Of a stretch of DNA of 64,000 nucleotides, positions 12,301 through 21,980 are shown piece by piece. The translations under genes and the position numbers were made by a program. The notes under the pieces are model-generated. The model made no database searches and was not told where the DNA came from. It saw only the letters and a program-made list of their open reading frames with translations. Position 1 is the first letter of the stretch. Every line of letters starts with the position of its first letter. Source of the DNA: Nothopassalora personata (lineage: Eukaryota; Ascomycota; Dothideomycetes; Mycosphaerellales; Mycosphaerellaceae); NCBI GenBank assembly GCA_033816765.1, contig CM066288.1:124001-188000 (forward strand), in the 5' to 3' direction.

Positions 12301-14298
12301 CTGGATCTGTTGAATGCTAGCCTAGACATCTCGAGCACACGACCAGGTATTGCGCACTGCCTCCTGGGATTCCATTGCCGAGACCACGACGTCGACGTGC
12401 TTCCAATGAGTGCATACTCGGGAGGCAAGTCTCTCTTCCAGGCGATCGCACGATGTGCTACGGAAGCGGAGCTTGTAACTCAGCCTGCTGGTTACACTTC
12501 TTGGCTTATGGCTTTGAAGAGACGATGCGTGGAAGTAGTTTTGAAATTGGCCATTGCGCCAATAACTTCACGTCTCGTGCAGCCAGAGTTACGCGCCAAG
12601 GAGTTCCTGCCCGCATTGTCACAAAGACTTGCAGCTTGTCCTGTGGTACCTTATTGGGACGGATACCTTTTACAGGACGCGCAGGCGCTTCTCAAGACTT
12701 CGTCTGCTGCCGTACGCGACTTTCTGTACATTCGAGCAGGTTTCTTCCGCTTCGCATCCTTAGATCTCCGCACGGCTGCTGAACAGAATGCATTCTCGGT
12801 GCAAGAGAAGATCGTAAGTGCGTTGCTTGGAACTATCGTTCTTCCGGATGGGCAGGAGTCTCCTACTGTGTCAATCTTTGACCTGTTTGACTTCTTCGAT
12901 CTGGAAACCGCAGATGCATTCGTTGTGCCATCAACCAAATATTTTGACGATCTAGATGTGTCGTCTTTCACCAAGGATGATCCGGATCTGGGCAGGTCAT
13001 TTGACATCAACGTTACTGAGAAGGCTCTGATACTGCGAAAGCGCGAGCTAAAAGACAAAGGAATTCTGAAGGAGCCTGACGAAGTTGAACAAGCCGAAAA
13101 CGAGAGCCGAGCGATACTGGCTGCACTAGCAAGTCAGAACAACTTCATGGCCATTCAAGTTGCCCGATCAGCCACACTGGAAGCCTGGACTGAATTGGTC
13201 TCCCTGATGGTCACGAAAGGCGGGATCGATACGCCAAGCTTGGTTGCCTTCTCGCTGCAAGGCCTTCTGATCGCAGCACCCAAATATGAACGAGCGCTGT
13301 CCGGTGATCTTGATTCCGCCGCTTTACTAGCCAAGCTAATCCTCACACTGACGCACGCAATCAGCCATGCATCACAAGACAGCTCCGAACAGACTGCGAG
13401 CGTTGCCACTGAGAGACTGCTGGCCATATTTAGGGTATCTCTCAAGGCCATCATCGATAGTGCGACCAGCCTGGCACTGCGCGACGTGGCTTACAGGACT
13501 ACGTGCGCCATATTGGCATCACTAACCAAGGCTCCTGTCACGCGTCGCACATCACCGACCTCGAGCTCCAAGCAACTGTTGCATCTAGTCCAAAACACTG
13601 GCGAACGCCTATTCACGGTAGTGTCCGAAGACGCTTTCTCAGGCCGTGGCATTACCCGCGTATCAGCCCTCCTCTTCTTGGACAGCCTGATATCGCTATC
13701 CCAAAGTTTGAAAGTCAACACGTCGATGCTTCGAGCCTTCATGAAGCTCAACTTTGTCCCAGTCTTGCTTGACACGAGCATTGGCAACGTCGCGGCAGCC
13801 TTTAAGGGCGAAGAAGAGACAGTAGCTACATTGGCATACTTTCACATCGCCATGACCTTGCTGCTGCGGATCTGCCAGACCGCAGATGGCACCCAGCTAG
13901 TACTGAACTCAGGCTTCTTTCAAGCTGTAGACGACAGCAAGCTCTTCAGCACGGATCCCGATCTTGGACTCGACATCGACAACCCGAAAGCACTACAGGA
14001 ATTCTACGCCATTCTCGCTGACACTTTGCGGCTTATGACAGCTGTTGCTGTGCAGAAGAGTCCACAGCCGGCCAAGGTGTTTTTGCAGCAGCACAGATTT
14101 ACAGTACAAGCAATCTTCAAGCAGGCCTCTAGAGGGTTGGCACTGGATGTCGCGGAGGAGCTGAGCAGGTTGATTTTGGCCACGGACTTGCTTGAGGTGA
14201 GTGGGCCCGTACACACAGCATTGATTGAACCCTGGCTAACTTCTCAACAGGACGACCAGGCAGCGCCGGGAAGCACACGCGTGAACGGCTTCACATGA
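9322..14298 (+). CDS. NUP192: Nuclear pore inner-ring nucleoporin Nup192/Nup205
   Basis: Large alpha-solenoid scaffold of the nuclear pore inner ring. The family hallmark SQFKAAAIVIWLAEYSGG lies near residue 312. The rest is helical repeat without catalytic motifs, and about 1640 aa matches the family. The frame is open from 9262, but that codon is TTG. The first ATG is 9322 (MATEGDNDPDND), in good context after CACG. The last coding stretch hides a 54-base intron (14197..14250: GTGAGT donor, GCTAAC branch site, CAACAG acceptor) that is a multiple of three and has no stop, so it reads through as protein. Spliced exons are 9322..14196 and 14251..14298, ending VNGFT. Family call high; 3' intron likely. 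Confidence 0.93.
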   Translation: MATEGDNDPDNDPLHRLQNLQRDLNAANESRLANITRLAAELEHSAHDLRRLLERTKKSQASRDALKKETVTLGQTQYHLSEPFRLNVEQVSDALNLDELEAAQLCIRSQLPEVDSQNPAALAMRAVLRFHEEQSVLLDCLRIFLQLGDGDEEAAEAYKDAGRILLQGENGGPAETSAFWRKCTDGLGDIESFIASLAALGNKIVVAELRNPDDDTSWMLMQRRLLTQQHESLAAVMTYLLHRGYVVPEDYRSFLSHAAALQAPTDITTHYLPMLASGATRFAEERNQESVRGIHSLFATGPGQLQWKQSQFKAAAIVIWLAEYSGGFPTHGPADSDAEARTKLFFDALHDGAFTFILGAASFLKPVIWHDPARIAITDFLTGSVVVTPADAPRARAEFAALTMAELQTFTEAFVTNMPDALRILRSAEDEKRRNLLSQSANGAGQTELELERFMVIMACAYQDDAVAAMDFWADRESNLYGFLRWVSQRLPTPRVAAFCLLLRSIASDDKSADTAHRFLLEDSTMTSGKLRKSYAVSWTQIFNELEVYVSSLKDRPSAPQNALGPDRASGELLLEEPETGIMLDAYLGLTARICRQSPEARQWLLKEQTFHLGEVMFTLAQSATEARIRACCLDVLSALLTDNVVEVRNGMWVMLDTWISSGGVDATSAARVNRPMYPAKQYLQAYANNAESAASLIALLNALVAPTASPPDHTIDELPFPENLGAPHRHAGIDAYVDFVLDAVFARKAGRMLGDSENSLIDIVRYECLHFAFQCLSTFNEDLVLLANTTQISVESTMETKSLTAYARLHPFARVMEWLFDKNVISQVFITIQQNIDLLNNAEPGTPVVKATLKSIQILSLAWQLQPTYFDLVRPAILSQKSKPQPVSSTWASIDEIFLTYLHAIVNIAEFTACRHVDISLECLRLLQRIGSSRRLTDTGESGTTRHGSRIVSVIAPSSALLTLHLAEDFVVHAWDLESDEVPLQVVRANATLDLLNASLDISSTRPGIAHCLLGFHCRDHDVDVLPMSAYSGGKSLFQAIARCATEAELVTQPAGYTSWLMALKRRCVEVVLKLAIAPITSRLVQPELRAKEFLPALSQRLAACPVVPYWDGYLLQDAQALLKTSSAAVRDFLYIRAGFFRFASLDLRTAAEQNAFSVQEKIVSALLGTIVLPDGQESPTVSIFDLFDFFDLETADAFVVPSTKYFDDLDVSSFTKDDPDLGRSFDINVTEKALILRKRELKDKGILKEPDEVEQAENESRAILAALASQNNFMAIQVARSATLEAWTELVSLMVTKGGIDTPSLVAFSLQGLLIAAPKYERALSGDLDSAALLAKLILTLTHAISHASQDSSEQTASVATERLLAIFRVSLKAIIDSATSLALRDVAYRTTCAILASLTKAPVTRRTSPTSSSKQLLHLVQNTGERLFTVVSEDAFSGRGITRVSALLFLDSLISLSQSLKVNTSMLRAFMKLNFVPVLLDTSIGNVAAAFKGEEETVATLAYFHIAMTLLLRICQTADGTQLVLNSGFFQAVDDSKLFSTDPDLGLDIDNPKALQEFYAILADTLRLMTAVAVQKSPQPAKVFLQQHRFTVQAIFKQASRGLALDVAEELSRLILATDLLEVSGPVHTALIEPWLTSQQDDQAAPGSTRVNGFT

Positions 14299-14426
14299 GA
14301 AAGTCACACAGTGTCTATGTACTCAGGATGCGTCGACCGTCTATATCGTTCCACTCCGTCGTGTTCCTTTTCGCCCGCACTAGGCGACCATAAGCTTTAA
14401 CGCCACGCTCGAGGCACCTGCCACCG

Positions 14427-17400
14427 CTAGGTGTATACCTCCTCTGTGAGGGGGTTCAGACCCAGTCCTTCCTTCGCAATGTCCTCGTCCTTGAGGAACA
14501 AAAGAGGCATCTCAACAAGGTTACCTTTCACCCTAGAGAGTATCTCCTTCACCTCGTCGACACCTTGCTGACCGGGCGAGAACTCCTCCCTGCAAAACAC
14601 AACATCATTAGCTATGCTCGAGAACCGCGCGACAATGTCTCAGACAGTGATGCCTTACCTCACGACGTGGCCCCACTTCCATGAGCTCGGCCGCTCCTGA
14701 TCCTTTCCTTGTTTCTTCGCATCCTCGGCCTTGAAGAACCGACCGTAGTACTCGTCGTACTGTTTCCAGTTCTGGACCTTATCATCCGGCACTGGATGGA
14801 AGACCTTGGCAAACGCTTCAGTGTTGGTTCGTGCTGTGGTGTTCCACATATCGCGAAAGCTCCGTGATGCAGGGTCAGCGACTGCTTCGTCTTCACGGCT
14901 GCCCCAGTCGTAAACATTGGGGTTGCCCACGGGTGTAAAGTTCTGATCGGGACGCTGGTAGTCCTGTACTGGGAGGAGACCTAGATGCTTCCTCATGATT
15001 TGACGCCTCAAGCTGGCTGCGAAACGGGAGGCTCTCCACGGTCGGCCGGCCATTGTGGACTGAATCTCCTGTGGAAAACGATTAGAGATACTCTCTCTGT
15101 CACTGAATGTCTCTGAATGTCTCAGGGAAATGGAGTTCCATTCGGGGCGAAATACCATTGGATCCTCGATGATCATAGCGATCTCACTGTCGTGATACCC
15201 CAACTGTGATCTATCGTTCATGTTGGCTGACCCACAAATGACAATGCGGTCGTCGGCAATCAATAACTAGAAGCAAAGGTTCAAGGTCAGTAGATGTCCA
15301 AGACGTGCGAAGCCGCCTAGAGTCCTTCAATTTACTTACTTTCGAGTGAATGTACCTAGAAGAAAAGAGGTCAGCAAATGTCCAAGACATGCAAAGGTGT
15401 CTAGAACCCTTCAGTTCACTTACAATTCTTCTGACACGAAGGCGTCCATCTCAGTCTCAGCATCGCCATCCCAGGGAACAGACCGGATGTCTGGGCCATT
15501 GAGCATGTAACACTCGGCGACTGAGTCCCAGCGCCCACTTGCAAGCTCGCTCGGCGAGTCGCCGTAAGCTTGCTGCGCGGCTTCTTGGTATCGATTGTAG
15601 GCATCCGACTGACCTGGTCGGCCTGCTTCGCCGTACTCGCGGCCATACTGCTCATCGTGACCCATTCTAGCTTCATCGTAGCTGACGCCTGCCTTCTGCT
15701 CCACGTTGGCCATTGTAGCACTGATATTGATTCTGTCGTAGCTTCGCAGGTTGTAAAATCGGATGTACTGCATTGGATCGACACCTTCCTGCGCGATCGA
15801 CTCCATGATGCTGTGACCGCCACGGTTGATGCTGAAGTACTGGAACTCCATGATTGCACGAGTGCCGAGCGATTCATCGGCCTTCAGATCACCTGCGAAA
15901 GCTGGTACAGAGGGTATGTTGATGATCATGTGCCAGTCTTCATTGTTCCGTGCGGCTCGAAGTGCTCGCTCGACGATAGCTGCTCCTACCCGATTCTTGA
16001 TCGGTGACTGCTGATCGCCTGTTGCAGTGATGAAGAATTGGTTCTCCATATACACAAAGTGTTCGCTCCGTGCAATAGTCTCGATATAGGCATTCGCGAT
16101 GGAGTGTTCGAGAGCCACGCCATGACTCCACTTAGCACATGAGCGTGTGATCTGAGCGTGTTTACCACCAAGTGGTCCACTCGGATACTCTTGATGCGTG
16201 CCAGCGAATTGTTCCATCAAATGTTCGCGACCCTCCTCGAGACGTGCTTTGCCGTGTTCGTATTGTTGCTTCATACGCTCACGGAAGCCATGGTATTGAC
16301 CCTCTCCCTGTACGTCCGACCCATCGTCGGGGGATTGGTACGGGTGCCCAATGATTCCAGCTCTGACTGGCGCATAGACCAGTGGCTGGTATCTGGCTTG
16401 CTTGCGAACATCGTACTTCGCGTAATATATGAAGTTCCAACGCTGGACGAAATGAGCCTTCAAGTCTTCGACAACGGGTCCTTTGGCACACAGCGCGACA
16501 TCGGACCAACCCATACGGCTGTTGAACTTCCGATCAAGCTTGTTGTTCTCCCAATGCTGAACGTCACTGAAGTCCATGATCCGGGCGTTATTGTAATCCT
16601 GGCCTGGAAAGACGATGTTGTTTAGGTCTCCGGGATGTGCATCGGCGATTGAGTGTTGGTTGGTATCCCAACGACCGTAACAGAGATCCAAGCCACCCAT
16701 GAAGGCGACATGACCGTCAACGATACACAGCTTCTCATGATGAGCCCAATACAACACAGTGTCATCATTCATGCCATAGATACCTGCTCTGTGTTAGTGG
16801 ATACCGACGAAAGTCTGTGGGAATGGGCACCACAGCCCATCATGAGGCATGCGTTCCCTGTGCCTCACGAAGCGATAGGTGTACCCCAGACCACTTACCT
16901 TTCAGCGCATCGCCAGGTAGCCGTGCAAGTTTTGAAGCGTTCAGTCCGCTTTGCTTGATGCTAGAGATAAAGCTCGATGCCAGCGTCGTTCGGTCTGGAA
17001 GGTGATCAGGATGGCGAAATACCTTGATCCGGCCCGTACTATCTTTATCCTCGAGCCAATGCTTGGTGTGACTCGATGACAGCGTGAGAGCCTGGGTGAC
17101 CTCCTTGTAAACTATAATGTTCACTTGCACGCCACGATTCGCAGCAGCGAACAACAACTTGTCGAGTCTGTACTGTTCATTCTTGGCTGGTGGACGACGC
17201 AGATACAGCTCCGGGCTGAGCCACCAATCGAGGATCCAAATCTCACGCTGGGCTTGCTCAAGCGCTATGCTCACGGCCCACATATACGAGCAGCCATCTA
17301 CGTACCTTCAGAAGTAGAAGGTTGACAGTTAGTGGTGTGTAAGACCTGAAGGTATTCCAACCCCTCGGCTTGCTTACCACTTGACCTCATTACCTTCCCG

Positions 17401-17565
17401 CTGCGGAGCAAAGGACTGATAGCGATGCAAATGATGGCTGTCACTGTCGGAGCACTCATTGGACTTGTGCTCATGGCTGTGTACCGGCGTTAATGCAGTA
17501 TTTGTCTTGATCTTGTCGCCGACGCCGGCGACGGCATCCTTCATCTTGTCGAAGACGAAAGACAT
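14427..17565 (-). CDS. Phospholipase D, short fungal type
   Basis: Hydrolyses phosphatidylcholine to phosphatidic acid and choline. Two HKD motifs are visible: H214-E-K216...D221 (HHEKLCIVD) and H655-S-K657...D662 (HSKLLIAD). The N-terminus has WYVDGCSYMWAVSIAL and ILDWWLSPELYLRRP, typical of PLD1-like enzymes. No PX or PH domain is present, so this is the short PldA-like class rather than Spo14. Inferred exons (minus): 17565..17378, 17305..16899, 16783..15424, 15355..15340, 15266..15156, 15068..14659, 14589..14427; all phases agree and give about 884 aa ending LTEEVYT. The fourth exon is only 16 bases and carries the His and Lys of the second HKD. The introns on either side of it are near copies of one another. 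The 87-base intron 15155..15069 is in frame and could be missed. Family call very secure. Confidence 0.93.
15267..15339 (-). repeat. Introner-like intron, copy B (PLD intron 5)
   Basis: 73-base intron read on the minus strand, GTAAGTAAATTGAAGG... with the core GGACATCTACTGACCT and a CTTCTAG end. By eye about three quarters of its bases match the introns at 52540..52613 and 15356..15423 and the orphan copy at 48150..48219. The shared core extends well beyond the usual donor, branch and acceptor consensus. Confidence 0.75.
15356..15423 (-). repeat. Introner-like intron, copy A (PLD intron 4)
   Basis: 68-base intron read on the minus strand, GTAAGTGAACTGAAGGGTTC at the 5' end, then TTGCATGTCTTGGACAT, a TGCTGACCT branch region and CTTCTAG. 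It aligns almost end to end with copy B (15267..15339), from which it is separated only by a 16-base exon. Confidence 0.75.
17306..17377 (-). repeat. Possible diverged introner-like intron (PLD intron 1)
   Basis: 72-base intron of the same length as the family. It shares GTAAGCAA, GTCTTACACA, CTAACTG and CAACCTTCTACTTCTG with copy B with some gaps. The match is weaker and could partly reflect ordinary intron signals. Confidence 0.35.
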
Positions 17566-18477
17566 GTTGTTATGGACTAGTTAGGGTGGAGGAATCGACT
17601 TCGGGTGTTGTTGTTTTGGCAAAGGGAAGCGGGCAGGTGCCAATTGCCAAGGATGCTGAACAAGGCAGTGAAGCTCGTGCCACCGCTGACGAGGTCGCAT
17701 TGGGGTTTCAGATATTCCCGACTTCAGCGCGATGATCTACCACTCGATGGCAGCAGGCGAGATAGTGGCTACGGAACAGGACACATGGTGACGAGAAATA
17801 TCACAAGATGGTGGTGGTACCTTCGCTTGACCCGGGTCATCAGCAACCACGCCAAGTTCGATTAAGCAATAGAGCATGTGCTCGCTCATGTACATGATAA
17901 AGCCATTGACTTCCCCTCGTCGTGCGGCAAGGCGGACAGACCGCCACACCAATACGAGCACTCCACAAGCATATCCTTGCGGAGCACCAGGATGCCGCTT
18001 ACGGCTTACATCACTCTCGAATCTCGCTGCAGTCCACAACGTTGGAGCCGGTAGTAGCAAGTCAAGTCATGCAATACCATCTGACGCATCCGCTACGAAC
18101 ATGCTGGACCCTCGTGTCTTTCATGAAGCTGTGCGGAGCAGCCCAAATTGTCACACGCAGCCATAGGTAGATCCTGACCTGCTTCCTACTGATGCCCGCC
18201 CTCTGAAGCATCATCATAAGCAGCATTTCTTCTCTCCAAGACCTGCCACTGTAGAGCGAGCGTCCTGTTACCCTAATCCTAGTGGACTTTATTCCTGGAC
18301 GCATCTCTGATTCTTCCTGGTTCGATGGCGTGCTAGTAGCCCGTTGGTGATCGTCCTGCGCTCTTGACTCTGTGGCGAAGCTGATGGCGTGGTGATTTGA
18401 GTTGCGAACGATTGTCGTAGTATGCAATACGCAGTTATAGCACAGCATGCTTCGCTACTTGTCGTTTATTCATTCGT
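17566..18477. other. Intergenic, no gene seen
   Basis: 912 bp between the PLD start and the 3' end of the phosducin-like gene; both are on the minus strand. It should contain the PLD promoter. Only short shadow frames are present and I see no repeat or RNA gene. Confidence 0.5.
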
Positions 18478-19446
18478 TCATGACAGTATTTGGTGCCTGT
18501 TCATATGAGATCAGCTTCTATACTTGCCATTCAACTTCTTACACATACCTCTTCATCACAGTCTCCAGCGTCAACGCGCTGAGATCTGCATCATCCGGGA
18601 GCTCGTTGAGGATCGGCACAAGCGCTGCAAATTTGTCGCCTCCTCGATATGCAATGATCGCTGGAACGCCCGCGGGCTCCATTTCTGCATCCATGTAATG
18701 AAGCTTGACGAACCGCGTGTCTTGATGCTTGGCTGCCAGTGTGCGGACACACCTCTCGAACAGATCACTGACTTGCGACTGAATAATGTCAGTCAAGGCA
18801 TGTGTTCGCGGGGACTTGGAGAGCTCACATAATCGTCGTAGATGTATACCACCACAACCGTGGCTTGGCCTGAATTGTCCACTGCATCCAGATATCCTTC
18901 CCCGTCAACAGTTGCCAAGCCTCCGTAAAGCTTTCTGTTGATGCCACTACCGAGATGCATCTTGCTATCTCGGATGCCATTCTGCATCTCTCTCAACCGG
19001 CCCTGCCTCCACGTGTGCATGAAATCATCATCTTCTTCGAGATCATCCTCTTCTTCTTCTTCCTCTTCTTCTTCCAGCTTCTCAATACGTGCTCTGCCAT
19101 CTGGCGAAGGTGAGTATGTCTGGGAGGACAGATTTGTATAATTTTGCAGCGACATCCGCTGAATGCGCCGCGCATCGCGAAAGTCTTGTGCGTCGGAAAT
19201 CACACCCTTCACTCCAGTGTTCGCTCCATATCGCCTGGTGGGTATTGTGCTGCGGAAGCTGCTCGTGCTATGTCGCAGAGCCTCTGTGTCCGGATCGATG
19301 TATCCCCTCGACGCAGACGATACAGCGTGCTCGTCGTCGGAGATGTTTAAGAATGACCTTTCATCGTCGTTGTCGTCCTCTGGGTGTCCGCTCCTCCGCT
19401 CCTTCTCTGCCATGAGTTTGTTGAACTCATCTTGCGCGGCCGACAT
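18478..19446 (-). CDS. Phosducin-like protein (PhLP, BDM-1/PhnA type)
   Basis: Co-chaperone that binds G protein beta-gamma and, with CCT, helps fold and assemble G beta; cytosolic. Exons are 19446..18829, 18778..18549 and 18496..18478, giving 288 aa in phase. The N-terminal half has the family signature TGVKGVISDAQDF near residue 77 and an acidic run of Glu/Asp near 125–145. The C-terminal half is the thioredoxin-like fold (GQATVVVVYIYDDY, then RFVKLHYMDAEMEPAGVPAI and PAIIAYRGGDKFAALV). The last exon adds only RHQILS. It lies directly downstream of the G beta gene on the same strand, its likely client. Fungal homologues are needed for G beta signalling, growth and virulence. Call confident; the tiny last exon is inferred. 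Confidence 0.9.
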
Positions 19447-20594
19447 TCTTGCAGGTCAGTTCCGGGTGTGGCGATGTTTGTAGTCGGTGGTCTGTTGTCT
19501 GTTATCTCGCGCAAACGGCGAAGTGACGACTATAAGGTAACGTATGCAGCAGGCATGGGCACGAGGATAGAGTTTGTGAGCACCTGCTAAACATAGCGGA
19601 CGATATCCTAAGAAAGGCCGGGTTTCTCCCCTGCCTCCGCGTATTGACCGTGATAATGGAACATCATGACATCGACCGCGTCCAATGTATCATGAGACAA
19701 AAAAGCCAGGATGAAGTCAGCCTGCTCGTCTATCAAAATGGATCATCCGCCGCTCCAACTAGTTCGCCCCGACCAAACCCCTCGCTCGCCCACGACCATG
19801 ATTTGACATACTATTCAGCGACGACATGACTGCATGGAAGAGCGCCAACGCGATGAAACATGTCAGAGGTTCCGCCTTGTCCCATGCATGTAAGCACAAC
19901 GACAGATCAAACACCCTATCTGCCTCAGAAGCACCAGGGAACATAGCTGCCGCCCACTCCGGCACTTGCTACGCCTCACGTGTGATAGGTTACCGGCTTT
20001 AGACGGAACATGATATGTACCACAATTAATCCATGCTTCCAATTGCCTCCCGCTACCTGGGTCTCTGAAACTGCACCAACAACAACAACACTTCGCTGTG
20101 ATGAAAGCCCAGCTTTTGGGTACCTTTTGAGATACAGCTACTAGAACAATCTCTGACCGCGCTGGGTTATGCAGCCAGTTTGGGACAGAAGAAAAGCCCC
20201 CCCCCCATGTGCCACAGGTTGCAACATGATACTCACGAAGAGCCCGCAGCTCCGGCATTCTCCAGTAAAGAGTACTCAAGCACATTTATTATGAAAGAAG
20301 TCCCGGTCGAGTGTCGGTGATAGGAACGTGGTCGGTGTCACGCGTCTTGTGTCCGAGGACGCGTGAGTATGAAAGCGGATGGACCGGGTGCCTCAGCCGG
20401 AAGAATGAGTCCAGAGTCTCTACTCGCATTATACATCGGCGCCGTAAATGTCGAGCTGGAAAGTGAATCGCAATGCGCAGACTGCTCTCGGGATACGTGT
20501 ACGTCGAGGCAAAGCGTGTGACGCCAACCGACTTTGCGCGCCTTCTGTCGGTACCGCCTTTTGGGTGTCTGCACAATGTCTTTGAGCTCGTCGA
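19447..20594. other. Intergenic, phosducin-like promoter
   Basis: 1.15 kb between the G beta stop and the phosducin-like ATG. It contains a C9 homopolymer near 20196. No recognisable gene, tRNA or repeat was seen. Confidence 0.5.
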
Positions 20595-21980
20595 TCATGC
20601 CCAGATACGGAGCTAAGAGCGAAGGTTAGCACAGCGCCATGATTGACTGCTGTCACAAAAGCCTCCATGAGAGTGGGCTCAAACTCACCATCGAATCCCA
20701 GGAGCCTGTGCAGAGAGACATCGCGTCGTTGCTGACACCAAGACAGCTGACACGGTTGTCGTGACCTTGCAGAGTGCCAACTCGCTCACCCCGTAGAACG
20801 TCCCACACCTGTCGTTCTTGTCAGATCGTTTGACCAGTGTGCCTGTTTCTCGACAGTAACATACCTTGCATTCGAAATCGTCGTATCCAGCGAAGAGCAG
20901 ACGCCCTGACACTGAGAAAGCGACAGAGGTAATGCCGCAGACTGGCTCGCCAATCTGTTCCATATTAGCATGCGAGACACGGCCATTAGACCGCAGGCTG
21001 ATTCGTACCGTATAAGCTTGAAGCTCACGATCTGCGCGGATGTCGAACAGTCTGCACGAGGCATCATCCGAGCCTGTGCCGAAGGCGTTTCCGTTCGGAA
21101 AGAATTGGATGGCGTTGATATCAGAGTCGTGCGCTGCGAATGTCTGCACGCACTTCTGCTGCCGTATGTCCCACAGCTTCGCAAACGCGTCGCAAGCGCC
21201 AGACACAAATTGGTTGTTATCCAATGGGTTTATGCTCAGGCTCATGACGTCTCCCAGGTGGTCTGCGAACTCAGTGATCTTTTGGCCGGTCTCGATGTCC
21301 CAAAGCACACAGGTCATGTCTCCGGAAGATGTCAATATACGCCTGTCGTTGATGAAACGGCAGCAACTCAGGTAGCCGGAGTGTCCACTGAGCTCGCGGG
21401 CAACCCGGGTTGGTCCTTCCCTCGCGGAAAGGTTGTAGATGGAGCAGATGTTGTCCAGACCACCGCATGCGACATAGTTGCCGCTCGGAGAGTAGGCGCA
21501 AGTCATAACCCATGACGATCGAAGAGGAATGGCGTGGACCTTGTTAGTGGTATATGCGTCCCAGATGATCAGCTTGCCGTCTTGTGAAGCTGACACCAGG
21601 TGTCTTCGATCGGTGGACCAATGCATTGCGTAAATCTTGGCCAAATGGCCTTTCAGGGTTCGCTTCGTCTTCATCGCTAACCTGGGCAGCTGTTCCGTGC
21701 GTTGTCGCGCGACATCGCGAACTGTGGCAAGAATGGTGAGCAATTACACACGTCGTGCGGCACATGTTTGGCGCTGGAGGTAGGCATTGACTTACGTGTG
21801 GTATCCGCCAGCTCATCCTTCTTACGCTGCGGTAGTTGGTCAGCTATGCAAGGCTCCCTCTGCTGCATATGGGTGTTGTTTCATGCCACGCACCTTGATA
21901 CGGTCCTTTAAGGCCTCGGCGTCCCTCCTGGCTATCTGTATCTTGGACTGGATCGATTCGGCATTGTTGGCGTCCGCCAT
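20595..21980 (-). CDS. Heterotrimeric G protein beta subunit
   Basis: Seven-bladed WD40 propeller that pairs with G gamma and controls growth, conidiation, mating and virulence signalling at the plasma membrane. Inferred exons: 21980..21894, 21826..21796, 21721..21009, 20954..20865, 20808..20689, 20612..20595, giving 352 aa, the usual fungal length. The N-terminal coiled coil is [15 protein letters not shown], followed by [17 protein letters not shown]. Diagnostic blocks include [35 protein letters not shown] and [19 protein letters not shown]. The last exon is 18 bases and encodes LRIWA, the normal G beta C-terminus. The 54-base intron 21008..20955 is in frame and must be removed to give [13 protein letters not shown]. 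The next gene downstream encodes its chaperone, a phosducin-like protein. Very confident. Confidence 0.96.

Noticed and set aside
15267..15423. Local tandem duplication as the explanation for the paired PLD introns
   Set aside because: The 16-base exon between them is not duplicated and a third and a fourth copy exist about 33–37 kb away, so a simple local duplication does not explain the pattern.
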